NCBI GenBank assembly: GCA_019234815.1
Contig: JAFALA010000027.1
Location: 1 to 37,247 of the forward strand
Direction of reading: 5' to 3'
Origin: Burkholderiaceae bacterium
GTDB taxonomy: Bacteria; Pseudomonadota; Gammaproteobacteria; Burkholderiales; Burkholderiaceae_C
DNA: 37,247 bases
In this document: one piece after another, positions 24,524 through 32,217 of the stretch
Position numbering within the stretch: position 1 is the stretch's first letter
How the letters are laid out: each line of letters starts with the position of its first letter
Program-made: the position numbers and the translations under genes
Notes under the pieces: generated by a model
Database searches by the model: none
Seen by the model: the letters and a program-made list of their open reading frames with translations, nothing else
Told to the model about the DNA's origin: nothing

Positions 24524-25231
24524 ATGGATGCCTTCACGATTCGAATGCCGCCACGGGTCCAGTCGATCCAGGTAGGGGCGCATCAAATCGTCTTCATCGA
24601 CGATTTCATGGCGGATCCGCAGGCCCTGGTCGAGGCGGCCTGCCGGAGCGAGTTCAAGCCCGAACCCGGCGTGGATGCAAAAAAAGGCTACCCTGGTATC
24701 CGGGCACCGGCGCCGGCCGACTATTCCGCCCATCTGCTGGAGTTGGCGGAGCCGCTGATCAAGATCAATTTCGGCGTCCCGGAAGACTTGGACATCCGCA
24801 AGAGCCCGTGCTCTTTCTCCCTCACCACCACCGCGCCGCAGGACCTCGGGCCCTTGCAGCGGACGCCGCACTTCGACGCCAGCACGCCGCATCACATGGC
24901 CGCCTTGCTCTATTTGTGCGGCGAAGAGCATGGCGGCACGGGGTTCTACAGGCACAACTCGACGGGCTTGCAGCGCATCACGGCCGAGTCGAGAGAGCGT
25001 TATCTCGATGTCTATTACGAGGAAATCAACGCCCGGCCGCCACCGCTTCAATATTTCTCGATGTCCGACGAGCAATTCAGCTGCCTGGGCGTCATGCCTG
25101 CCAGGTTCAATCGGCTGGTGGTCTATCCGGGCAGCCTGCTCCACAGTGCCTGCGTCAATCCAGCGCGCAGCATCTGCGGCGATCCGCGGCAAGGCCGGCT
25201 GACGGTCAGCACGTTTTTTGACTTTGCCTGA
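24524..25231 (+). CDS. DUF6445-family protein, 2-oxoglutarate/iron oxygenase-like
   Basis: 235 residues, cytoplasmic. The protein shows HxD in RTPHFDAST (H116, D118), a distal His in GSLLHSACVNP (H207) and an Arg in RQGRLTVSTFF (R225). This spacing matches the iron and 2-oxoglutarate ligands of prolyl-hydroxylase-like oxygenases, so an iron-dependent oxygenase fold is inferred. Such proteins recur beside TonB receptors for sugars, often with SapC or tryptophan-halogenase-like genes, but their role is unknown. Start at 24524 has TGAGG upstream. It is the last gene of the plus-strand nag operon and is convergent with the TonB receptor gene across a strong terminator. Confidence 0.75.
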   Translation: MDAFTIRMPPRVQSIQVGAHQIVFIDDFMADPQALVEAACRSEFKPEPGVDAKKGYPGIRAPAPADYSAHLLELAEPLIKINFGVPEDLDIRKSPCSFSLTTTAPQDLGPLQRTPHFDASTPHHMAALLYLCGEEHGGTGFYRHNSTGLQRITAESRERYLDVYYEEINARPPPLQYFSMSDEQFSCLGVMPARFNRLVVYPGSLLHSACVNPARSICGDPRQGRLTVSTFFDFA

Positions 25232-25312
25232 ATTCGTTTGAAACGAAACGAAACCGAGCGAAGCGACATTCGGGGCATGGCCTTTGAATTCAGGCATTGC
25301 AAGGAAATAAAA

Positions 25313-25340
25313 AAAGGGCCCGGTTTGCACCGGGCCCTTT
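25313..25340 (-). terminator. Strong Rho-independent terminator of the TonB receptor gene
   Basis: A perfect 12-bp stem (AAAGGGCCCGGT / ACCGGGCCCTTT) with a 4-base loop (TTGC on the plus strand). On the minus strand the hairpin is followed by a T run (TTTTTTT with the stem end), 20 bases after the receptor stop. On the plus strand only TTT follows, so it ends the nag operon less well but may work both ways. Confidence 0.88.
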
Positions 25341-25359
25341 CGCGTGGTGCTGCATTCAA

Positions 25360-27996
25360 TCAGAACTTGGCGTTCAGGCCCACGCGATAAACGGTTTCGC
25401 CCATGAAGGACCAGGCCGGGTAACCGATCTGCAGAGGCACCTTCACCGTGGTGGTGGTGGCCGCGGCACCGTACTGGATATTGTTCTCCTTCAGCAGGTT
25501 GGTGGCGTCGAAGGTCAGGCGGACATTCTTGGACAGCGTGTAGCCCATGCTCAGGTCCAGCGTGCCATAGTCGTCGTGCATGCGGTTGCCGTACCAGCCG
25601 GTCTCACGCATCATGTACTTGGAGCGCCAGTTGTAGGCCAGCCGGGCCGAGTAGTCCGCGTTCTCGAAATAGCCCACCAGGTTGACGTTGTGCTTCGAGG
25701 ACTGGGTGAACATGTTGATCTGGTCCTGGTAGCTCGAAGCCGGTGCGGTCGCGTCCACATAGGTGTAGTTCGCGATCACGCCGAAGCCGTTGTCGAACGC
25801 ATGGTTGATCTGCGTTTCCAGGCCGTCGATCTTGCCGCCGCCGGCATTGACGTAGTGGTTGACGGTCCAGCTGTCCAGCCCCGGAATGTTCGGGTTCACC
25901 AGGCCGAGTTGCTGGTTCACCTGGGTAACCGTTGTGATGAAGTTGTCAATGGACTTGTGGAAGTAGTCGACCGAGATCAGGTTGCCGCGACCGTAATAGT
26001 ATTCAAGTCCCAAATCCAATTGCTTGGACGACATGGGCTTGAGCGCGACGTTGCCGAAGGTCATGGTCTGGTCAGGGACGTTGTCCGCAAATCCGGCTTC
26101 CTGCAGCAGGAACATGTTGTCGTAATTCGGCCGCGTGATGGCCTTTGCCGCGGCGAAGCGCAGGATCACGTCCTTTTGCAGGTTGTAGGCCAGGTTCAGG
26201 CTGGGAAGGATGTCGTTGTACGAGGCCTTCTGGCTCACGATGGTGTTGCTCCATCCCTGGTTCTGCGGAATGTCGCCTGCCGTCAGCGGCGAGCCGTTGA
26301 ACAGGTAGCCCGAGCCCGTCACGTCGGTGTGGATGTAGCGCAAGCCGGCATTGCCGCGCAGTTGGTCCTTGTCGAATTCGAACATGCCGTAGAGCGACGT
26401 GTTCTTTTCTTCCAGTTGGCCGAAACCAGCGCGCTCCGGGGTCCAACTCGTGATGTTCGCGTTGGTATTGGCCATCATGGCGCCGATATTGGGCTTGGGC
26501 GCGGTCCAGGTCGGTCCCCCGCCCATGGTGATGGTGCCGTAGTACAGGCTGGGCGTTGACGCCGCGATTTGACTTGCCGCGGGCAGGAAATTCGCGCGAA
26601 TGGAGTTCTTCGTGAAGGTATGGTCGGCACCGCGCAGTCCGGCCTTGAAGGCCGAAATGATGCCCCAGTCGAGGTCGGCCGTGGCGTCGAGCTGAGCGAA
26701 GTTCTCCTTGTCGGCATTCGGGCCCCTGGTGGTGGCCCAGGAGCCGGACGGATCGATCGTGGCAGGGAGGTTCGCCGTGGTGTAGCTCTGGTTGGACGCC
26801 GGGCTGATCGAGATCTGCTTGCCGGTGGCGTCGATCGTGCCGGTCCAGGTCGGCAGATTGCCGCCGTAGTAGGCGTAATTGGTCGTTTCGGAGGTGCCGC
26901 CTGTGGCCCAGGTGGAACCCAGCACGCCGGTCAATTTGAACGCGTCGAGCTTGTAGTCGCCGTTCAGCACCAGGCTGTCGGAGGTCATCTTGGCCGTGCG
27001 GGCCCAGGTCTGAACGAATTCCTGCGTCGCATTGGCGGCGGTCGTCACGCTGTGCACGCAGACGCCGGCGGCGTTCAGGGCCGTGCAATTGTTGGGGGGA
27101 TTCTGGTCCTGGAACAGGTACTGGCTGGTGTTGGAGTTGTCGCCGCCGAGCTGCAAGGACATATAGGCCAGATCGAAGCCCATATTGGCGGCCGGCCGCG
27201 CCTGCAGGTCGATGTTGAGGGCCTGGCGCTTGCGCTCCTGCACGAAGGTGGTGGGCTCGACGTCTTGCGACCAACGGGTATCGGATTCGATGCCGCGGCG
27301 GATGTATTGGGCGCTTTCGATGGCGCCGGCCACCAGGACGCCGAACCTCTTCTGCGGGTCCTTCCAGCTATAAAGGCCGGAAACGTCGGTGTCGGGCTCG
27401 GTGCTGATCGTGCCCTTGGCGGCCTTGGCGCTGAAGAACGCCGTGTTGGCGGCGATGTCCAGCGGCTTGCGCGTCTTGACGATCACGGTGCCGCCGATGC
27501 CGCCCTCGGTCAGGTCGGCCTGCGAGGTCTTGTAGACGTCCATGCCGCCAATCAGCTCGGAGGGCAGCAGGGAGTAATTGAACGAGCGGTCGATCGACTG
27601 CTGGTCATACCAACCCGTGGAGGCGACGGTCTGGCCATTCAGGGTGGTGTAGGTCATTTGCGGGTCGGAGCCCCGGATCGACACCAGGGCCCCCTGGCCG
27701 AATTCACGGTCCACCGACACACCGGGAATCCGGCCCAGCGATTCACCCACGTCGGAGTCAGGCAGCTTGCCGATGTCCTCGGCCGACACGGCGTCGACGA
27801 TGGCTGCGGCATTGCGCTTGATGTTGATGGCCGTCTGCAGCGAGGCCCGAATACCCGTCACCACGACCTGTTCCAGCTGGGCATCTTTTTTGGCGGCGTC
27901 CTGGTCGCCTGCAGCCTGCTGCGCCTGAACTGTGCCCGCCAAGCTCAACAACGCGATCGACGCGGCGATGGCGACAGGGGTCTTCCTGATCCTCAT
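25360..27996 (-). CDS. TonB-dependent outer-membrane receptor, likely for chito-oligosaccharides
   Basis: 878 residues. The order is signal peptide (VAIAASIALLSLAGTVQAQ), TonB box region (LEQVVVTGIRASLQ), plug (SAEDIGKLPDSDVGESLGR, IPGVSVDREFGQGALVSIRG, DLTEGGIGGTVIVKTRKPLD) and a 22-strand barrel ending in the typical terminal Phe (YRVGLNAKF). The plug belongs to the carbohydrate-utilisation type common in Xanthomonas and Caulobacter. The locus makes GlcNAc or chitin oligomers the likely cargo. The start at 27996 is set by GAGGAG 7 bases upstream; an in-frame ATG at 28080 gives no proper signal peptide. A candidate operator of the same type as in front of the chitinase and kinase lies about 145 bases upstream, so it is probably co-regulated. 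Confidence 0.94.
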   Translation of the reverse strand: MRIRKTPVAIAASIALLSLAGTVQAQQAAGDQDAAKKDAQLEQVVVTGIRASLQTAINIKRNAAAIVDAVSAEDIGKLPDSDVGESLGRIPGVSVDREFGQGALVSIRGSDPQMTYTTLNGQTVASTGWYDQQSIDRSFNYSLLPSELIGGMDVYKTSQADLTEGGIGGTVIVKTRKPLDIAANTAFFSAKAAKGTISTEPDTDVSGLYSWKDPQKRFGVLVAGAIESAQYIRRGIESDTRWSQDVEPTTFVQERKRQALNIDLQARPAANMGFDLAYMSLQLGGDNSNTSQYLFQDQNPPNNCTALNAAGVCVHSVTTAANATQEFVQTWARTAKMTSDSLVLNGDYKLDAFKLTGVLGSTWATGGTSETTNYAYYGGNLPTWTGTIDATGKQISISPASNQSYTTANLPATIDPSGSWATTRGPNADKENFAQLDATADLDWGIISAFKAGLRGADHTFTKNSIRANFLPAASQIAASTPSLYYGTITMGGGPTWTAPKPNIGAMMANTNANITSWTPERAGFGQLEEKNTSLYGMFEFDKDQLRGNAGLRYIHTDVTGSGYLFNGSPLTAGDIPQNQGWSNTIVSQKASYNDILPSLNLAYNLQKDVILRFAAAKAITRPNYDNMFLLQEAGFADNVPDQTMTFGNVALKPMSSKQLDLGLEYYYGRGNLISVDYFHKSIDNFITTVTQVNQQLGLVNPNIPGLDSWTVNHYVNAGGGKIDGLETQINHAFDNGFGVIANYTYVDATAPASSYQDQINMFTQSSKHNVNLVGYFENADYSARLAYNWRSKYMMRETGWYGNRMHDDYGTLDLSMGYTLSKNVRLTFDATNLLKENNIQYGAAATTTTVKVPLQIGYPAWSFMGETVYRVGLNAKF

Positions 27997-28140
27997 GATG
28001 TGCTCCTCGAAATGGCCTTTTATGCTGTGGGCCGTTACAACGTGGAACCGCGGCATGACCGATCCGGGACAGGTCAGCACTTGGTGCCTCTGATCTTGGT
28101 TTCCAACAAAACCAATGCAGAGCCACTATAAATCCAATCG

Positions 28141-28157
28141 AGTCCACTTAGGTACCA
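28141..28157 (-). promoter_or_regulatory. Candidate operator upstream of the TonB receptor
   Basis: Minus strand reads TGGTAC ctaag TGGACT (TGG starts 11 bases apart), followed after 4 bases by a third unit TGGATT. The 5-base spacer ctaag is close to ttaag in the chitinase site at 14341. This links the receptor to the nag operon 12 kb away. Confidence 0.5.
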
Positions 28158-28214
28158 CTTTAGGGGCGTATTTTCCCTGTGGTGTTGTTTGAATCCTGCG
28201 TTGAGACATGGGTC

Positions 28215-28245
28215 AGGCTTTTTCTCATACCAGTTGAGTAAGCCT
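28215..28245 (+). repeat. Imperfect inverted repeat upstream of the metallophosphatase operon
   Basis: Arms AGGCTT...CTCA and TGAG...AAGCCT enclose the 7-base loop TACCAGT, with small bulges (TTT and T). It could be an mRNA hairpin or a dimer-binding site in front of the copper-linked ECF operon. No T tail follows. Confidence 0.35.
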
Positions 28246-28372
28246 GCACTCCCGCCCGGCCGCTACGATCAAGCGCTGCCGATGGAATAAAAATCAGCCC
28301 CGCGCGGTATGGCAGCAGGATGGCCTTGTTGAAGGGTTCCGAACATCTCATCGACCTACCGGAGACCATGCC

Positions 28373-29290
28373 ATGCAACGTCGAGACTTTCTGACCCTGA
28401 CGGCCTTGGGCGGCGGCGCAGTGTTTGCGTCCGGCTTGTCGGGTTGCGCGCAAATGGGCCCAAAGGGGACCTACGCATCGAACTCGGACTTCCTGTTCCT
28501 GCAGTTGTCCGACACGCACTGGGGCTACCAGGGTCCGGCCAACCTGGATGCGGGAGGGACCTTGCCCAAGGCGGTCGCGGCCGTTAACCAATTGCAGGGC
28601 CGCCTGAAGCAGCCGGCGGATTTCATCATGTTCACCGGCGACCTGACCCACACCACGGACGATCCCGTCGAGCGCCGCCGTCGCCTGGCCGAATTCAAGG
28701 GCATCGTGGCGGACTTGAAGGTGCCGCACGTGTACTTCATGCCCGGCGAGCACGATGCGGCCCTCGATGGCGGCGCCGCCTTCCGGGAGTACTTTGGCGA
28801 GTCCCGGTACGTCTTCGATCACAAGGGCATCCACTTCATCGTGCTGGACAACGTGTCACAGCCCGGCGCGACGATAGGTGAGGAGCAGCTGGCCTGGCTG
28901 GCCGCCGATCTGGCCGGGCGCGACAAGCAGGCCCCCATCGTCGTCTTCACGCACAGGCCCCTGTTCGACCTGGCGCCGAAATGGGACTGGGCCACGCGCG
29001 ACGGCGCGCAGGCGCTGGCCCTGTTGAACTCGTTTGCCAACGTCACGGTGTTCTATGGCCATATTCATCAGGAGCATCACCACATGACGGGACAAATCGC
29101 GCACCATTCCGCCAAGTCGCTGATCTTTGCCTTGCCGCAACCCGGCTCGCAGCCCAATCGGACGCCTCAGGCCTGGGATGCCAGCGCGCCCTACAAGGGA
29201 CTGGGGTGGCGCGAGGTGGACGCTGAGTTCAAGCCCGGGCAGCCCGGCGCCGAGTTCGATCTGCATGAAATGCCGGTGGTGCAGTCATGA
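28373..29290 (+). CDS. Tat-exported calcineurin-like metallophosphatase
   Basis: 305 residues. A twin-arginine signal is clear (QRRDFLTLTALGGGAVFASG), and LSGC after it may also be a lipobox. The calcineurin-like fold is marked by SDTHWG, FTGDLTHT, PGEHDAAL (GNHD variant with Glu), FTHRPLF and FYGHIHQEHHH. These residues bind two metal ions, so a periplasmic phosphatase or phosphodiesterase is expected; the substrate is unknown. It is the first gene of an operon with a CuA-type cupredoxin (ATGA overlap), an ECF sigma factor and its anti-sigma factor, facing a bufferin operon. This argues for a role in periplasmic copper or envelope stress. Confidence 0.88.
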   Translation: MQRRDFLTLTALGGGAVFASGLSGCAQMGPKGTYASNSDFLFLQLSDTHWGYQGPANLDAGGTLPKAVAAVNQLQGRLKQPADFIMFTGDLTHTTDDPVERRRRLAEFKGIVADLKVPHVYFMPGEHDAALDGGAAFREYFGESRYVFDHKGIHFIVLDNVSQPGATIGEEQLAWLAADLAGRDKQAPIVVFTHRPLFDLAPKWDWATRDGAQALALLNSFANVTVFYGHIHQEHHHMTGQIAHHSAKSLIFALPQPGSQPNRTPQAWDASAPYKGLGWREVDAEFKPGQPGAEFDLHEMPVVQS

Positions 29291-29682
29291 GCGCGCTGAG
29301 TCGATCACTGAGTCAGCCACTGAGCCGGCGCCAACTCCTGTGGAGCGCGCTGTGGGGCGGCGGCGCATGTGCCTTCGGTCTCGGCCTGGCCCAGGCTGCC
29401 ACGGAGCCCCGGGTGATTGCCATGACGGCGCGGCGCTTCGTGTTCGAGCCCAGCGAGATTGAACTCAAGGTGGGCGAGCGCGTCATCATCGCCATCCATT
29501 CGCTGGACTTCGTGCACGGCATGAACCTGCCCGATCTGGGTAAGCGCCTGGACCTGGTTCCTGGCAAGATTACGCAATTGGAGCTTCAACCCATGGCGCC
29601 CGGCGTGATCGAATTCCTGTGCGACAACTTCTGCGGCGACGGCCACGAGAACATGCACGGCCGATTCATTGTCAGCGCCTGA
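29287..29682 (+). CDS. Tat-exported cupredoxin with a complete CuA motif
   Basis: 131 residues. An N-terminal Tat-type signal is visible (SRRQLLWSALWGGGACAFG). The mature part is one cupredoxin domain like the copper-binding end of cytochrome oxidase subunit II. The dinuclear CuA ligands are all present: His77 (DFVHGM), Cys112 and Cys116 (CDNFCGDGH), His120 and Met123. There is no membrane anchor beyond the signal and no oxidase genes nearby. It could be a periplasmic electron carrier, or a copper store or sensor for the ECF pathway. It overlaps the metallophosphatase stop by ATGA and is followed 17 bases later by the sigma factor gene. Confidence 0.9.
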   Translation: MSALSRSLSQPLSRRQLLWSALWGGGACAFGLGLAQAATEPRVIAMTARRFVFEPSEIELKVGERVIIAIHSLDFVHGMNLPDLGKRLDLVPGKITQLELQPMAPGVIEFLCDNFCGDGHENMHGRFIVSA

Positions 29683-29699
29683 ATCCTGAACGATGCAAA

Positions 29700-30230
29700 G
29701 TGAACGGCAGCCAGACCTTTGAAACGCGCGTGCTGCCCCATCTGGACGCGGCCTACAACCTGGCGCGCTGGTTGTTGCGCGACGATCACGCGGCGGAGGA
29801 TGCGGTGCAGAACGCCCTGATGCGTGCCATGCGCTACATCGCTTCGCTGCGCGGCGACGACGCCCGGGCGTGGCTGATGGGCATCGTCCGCAATACCTGC
29901 TTCTCGGCGCTGGAGCAAATGCGGGAGGGGCCGCAGTGGGTGGAATTCGACGAAGCGGCGTTTGACGCCGGCTTGAATGCCGTGGACGGCGCGCCAGGCG
30001 ACCCCGCGGTCCAATTGCAGCGGCTGCGGACACGGCGCGGTGTCGATGCCGCCATTCGCGCCTTGTCGCCGCCCTTGCGCGAAGTGATCGTGCTGCGCGA
30101 GCTCGAAGGCCTCGACTACGCCGAGATAGCGGCCATCACCGGTGTGCCCATGGGCACGGTGATGTCGCGCCTGTCGCGTGCGCGCGAGAAGCTGCGCGAG
30201 GCCTTGTCTCCTTCCCGGCTGGACACTTGA
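29700..30230 (+). CDS. ECF-type RNA polymerase sigma factor
   Basis: 176 residues. Region 2 is seen at about 8-70 (RVLPHLDAAYNLARWLL, DDHAAEDAVQNALMRAMRY, ARAWLMGIVRNTCF) and region 4 at about 120-170 (LSPPLREVIVLRELEGLDYA, EIAAITGVPMGTVMSRLSRA). There is no region 1 or 3, as usual for ECF factors. The start is the GTG at 29700; the nearby ATG at 29693 is out of frame and stops at once. The ribosome-binding site is weak, so translation may depend on the cupredoxin gene. A membrane anti-sigma gene follows after one base. By analogy with SigF-type factors that control bufferin loci in Caulobacter, it probably responds to copper and drives the facing buf operon. Confidence 0.93.
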   Translation: MNGSQTFETRVLPHLDAAYNLARWLLRDDHAAEDAVQNALMRAMRYIASLRGDDARAWLMGIVRNTCFSALEQMREGPQWVEFDEAAFDAGLNAVDGAPGDPAVQLQRLRTRRGVDAAIRALSPPLREVIVLRELEGLDYAEIAAITGVPMGTVMSRLSRAREKLREALSPSRLDT

Positions 30231-30231
30231 C

Positions 30232-30915
30232 ATGAAGCTCCAGGACGACGAACTCTCCGCCTTGATTCGCACGCAGGCGACGCGCCATGCGGCGCCCGAT
30301 CAATTGCGCGCGGCGCTGCGCACGCGCGTGGCGCTCGCCGATGCAAGTCGCACGCCGCAGCCCGACGGCCTGAAGGCCGAGGCGCCCCGCCTCGCCCGCT
30401 GGCTCGCTTTCCAATGGCGGCCCGCCGCGATCAGCTTTGCCCTGGGTCTGGCGTGCGCGCTGGTGCTGGGACCGTGGCTGCAGCGTCTTGATGGGGGGAC
30501 GCCGCTGGATCAAGCGCTGGTGGCGAACCACGTGCATGCGCTGCAGCAGGGGACGCTGATGGCAGTGGTCTCGACCGATCGCCACACGGTCAAGCCCTGG
30601 TTCCAGGGCCGGCTCGATTTTGCGCCGCCCGTGTTCGATCTGGCCAACGATGGCTTTCCCCTGCTGGGCGGACGAACCGAACGCGTGAAAGGGCAGGTTG
30701 TCGCCGGCCTGGTCTATGCCAGAAACAAGCACATGATCGATCTGTTTGTCTGGCCCAGCGCGGACCGCTCGACGCCGATGCCGGTCGTTTATCGTGGCTT
30801 CAACGTGCTGCACTGGTCCGACGGCGCCATGCAGTACTGGGCCGTGTCGGATCTGGAGCGGGCGCAGATGGAGCGTTTCGCGCAAGCATGGCAGCAACGC
30901 GCCACGGTCCCCTGA
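30232..30915 (+). CDS. Transmembrane anti-sigma factor
   Basis: 227 residues. A short cytoplasmic part (DDELSALIRTQATRHAAPDQ) is followed by one membrane helix (about 62-82, AAISFALGLACALVLGP) and a periplasmic domain of about 140 residues (HVHALQQGTLMAVVSTDRHT, WFQGRLDFAPPVFDLAND, FPLLGGRTERVKGQ, WSDGAMQYWAVSDLE). This arrangement and its position one base after the ECF gene identify it as the cognate anti-sigma factor. The usual zinc motif HxxxCxxC is absent. Periplasmic His and Met residues could sense metal, but this is inference. It ends 34 bases from the convergent doxX gene. Confidence 0.88.
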   Translation: MKLQDDELSALIRTQATRHAAPDQLRAALRTRVALADASRTPQPDGLKAEAPRLARWLAFQWRPAAISFALGLACALVLGPWLQRLDGGTPLDQALVANHVHALQQGTLMAVVSTDRHTVKPWFQGRLDFAPPVFDLANDGFPLLGGRTERVKGQVVAGLVYARNKHMIDLFVWPSADRSTPMPVVYRGFNVLHWSDGAMQYWAVSDLERAQMERFAQAWQQRATVP

Positions 30916-30924
30916 TTCCCAGCG

Positions 30925-30947
30925 CCCTGGTTTGACCGGGGCCAGGG
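30925..30947. terminator. Possible bidirectional hairpin between the ECF and buf operons
   Basis: CCCTGG and CCAGGG can pair around an 11-base loop between the two converging stop codons. Neither side carries a T run, so its action as a terminator is uncertain. Confidence 0.3.
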
Positions 30948-30949
30948 GG

Positions 30950-31411
30950 TCAGTCGGCGTCCAGCCAATGGTCGATCGACAGCCGTCCCGGTCCGTGGAA
31001 CACCAGCATCAGCAGCAGCGCGCCCCACAGCACATGGTCTTGCAGGCCGAGGTCGGAAATGTCGGGGAAGGAGATGGCGGCGACTAGGTTCACCATGAAC
31101 AGGCCCGCGGCGCTGAAGCGTCCGGCCAGACCCAGGACCAGCAGCACGGGCAGCAGCAGTTCGCCGCCTGCGCCCATCACGGCGGCGATATCGGGCGGCA
31201 GCACCGGCACGTGGTATTCCTCGCGGAACAGGTAGCGGGTGGCATCCCAGTCCTGCAGCTTGAGCCAGCCGGAACGCCAGAACACCTGCGTCAGGTACAG
31301 GCGCGCCGCCAGGTCGAACAAGGGCGTGATCCATTGCTCCAGCCGGCGGGTCCAGGGTTTGAAGAGGGCGTGCACGCTGCGCGGGACTTGCAGCAGGGTC
31401 GTCGTATTCAT
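30950..31411 (-). CDS. DoxX-family membrane protein
   Basis: 153 residues with four membrane helices. The DoxX pattern is present: ARLYLTQVFWRSGWLKLQDW, then YHVPVLPPDIAAVMGAGGEL and LLPVLLVLGLAGRFSAAGLF. DoxX-like proteins recur as the last gene of DUF2282-DUF692-DUF2063 operons and probably act in membrane redox, such as quinone chemistry or thiol oxidation. That role is inferred. It lies 29 bases behind bufC on the same strand and most likely shares the bufA promoter. Confidence 0.88.
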   Translation of the reverse strand: MNTTTLLQVPRSVHALFKPWTRRLEQWITPLFDLAARLYLTQVFWRSGWLKLQDWDATRYLFREEYHVPVLPPDIAAVMGAGGELLLPVLLVLGLAGRFSAAGLFMVNLVAAISFPDISDLGLQDHVLWGALLLMLVFHGPGRLSIDHWLDAD

Positions 31412-31440
31412 CTCAGGGGTCCTTTGGAGTTCTTGGAGTT

Positions 31441-32217
31441 CTAAGGCAGCTGGGCCGAGTTCAGCAAACCGGATTGCGCCAGGCTGTTCAGGAATTCACC
31501 AGGGTTGATATCGGCTTGAAGCGCCGCGGCCTGCGACAAGGCCGGACCCAGTGCGGTGCCTGCGCACAAGGCGTCGAACAGCGCGGCCTGGGCGACACTC
31601 AAGCCGACAACGACAGGCCTGACGCCTTCGCGCCAGACCAGGGCACGGCTGCCGGCGCGCCAATCTAAGGCCGGCAGGTCGTCAGATTCCGTTTGGTGCC
31701 GGCGCCAGATGTCGACGACGGGCCAGCGCGAGTCGATGCGCGCATGGTTGGGTGCGATGCCCAGCACCAGCCTGGGCCAGTCGGCCGGCGCGATGCGGCC
31801 CAGGGTGTCCAGCGAGACGGGCGCGCTGTCCGGTCCCATGGCGACGGCCTGGACCTGCCACTCCAGCCGCGCCACGTCGCCGAGGTAGGGGAGTTCAGCC
31901 GCAAAGGGGTAGTGGTCGAGGAAGTCCGCGAAACTCTCGCCGTACTCGTTGAGGTCGCCGCTGGCGCTCGGGTGGCCCAGCGCGTATTGCCGGGCCGCTT
32001 CGCGCAGGAAAGGGCGGCCTACCAAAGCCGAGATCACCGGGAAGCTCGCTTCCAGCGCGTCCACCCATCGGCCCACGACGCTGCGGCGGTACGCCGCGAG
32101 CCGCTGCCTGGCCACCGCAGGCGCTTCGACGAACTGGTTCAGCATGCCGTCGTCGGTTTCGCTGCCGCCGAGAACGACGGTGCAAAACCCGCTTTGGAGT
32201 TCGTCAAGCGTGGGCAT
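31441..32217 (-). CDS. bufC: BufC: DUF2063 (HvfC-type) partner of the bufferin maturase
   Basis: 258 residues. The N-terminal DUF2063 domain (about 3-95) reads DELQSGFCTVVLGG, ARQRLAAYRRSVVGRWVDAL, SFPVISALVGRPFLREAARQ and LNEYGESFADFLDHYP, typical of the putative DNA-binding/HvfC family. The rest forms a second domain for precursor contact. In known systems BufC/HvfC binds the MNIO enzyme and delivers the precursor peptide. The gene overlaps bufB by 14 bases, which supports a fixed-ratio complex. Its start at 32217 lies inside the bufB end. Confidence 0.9.
   Translation of the reverse strand: MPTLDELQSGFCTVVLGGSETDDGMLNQFVEAPAVARQRLAAYRRSVVGRWVDALEASFPVISALVGRPFLREAARQYALGHPSASGDLNEYGESFADFLDHYPFAAELPYLGDVARLEWQVQAVAMGPDSAPVSLDTLGRIAPADWPRLVLGIAPNHARIDSRWPVVDIWRRHQTESDDLPALDWRAGSRALVWREGVRPVVVGLSVAQAALFDALCAGTALGPALSQAAALQADINPGEFLNSLAQSGLLNSAQLP

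Larger units (their letters stand above)
27997..28372. other. Intergenic region between TonB receptor and copper locus
   Basis: A 376-bp divergent region without a credible gene. It holds the receptor leader with a Shine-Dalgarno, a direct-repeat operator candidate (28141-28157) and an imperfect hairpin at 28215-28245. The right end is the leader of the metallophosphatase operon (ACCGGAGACC before the ATG at 28373). Confidence 0.6.

Noticed and set aside
26569-28131. 520-codon open frame on the plus strand opposite the TonB receptor
   Set aside because: The minus-strand receptor has signal peptide, plug and terminal Phe; the antisense frame has low complexity and no known fold.
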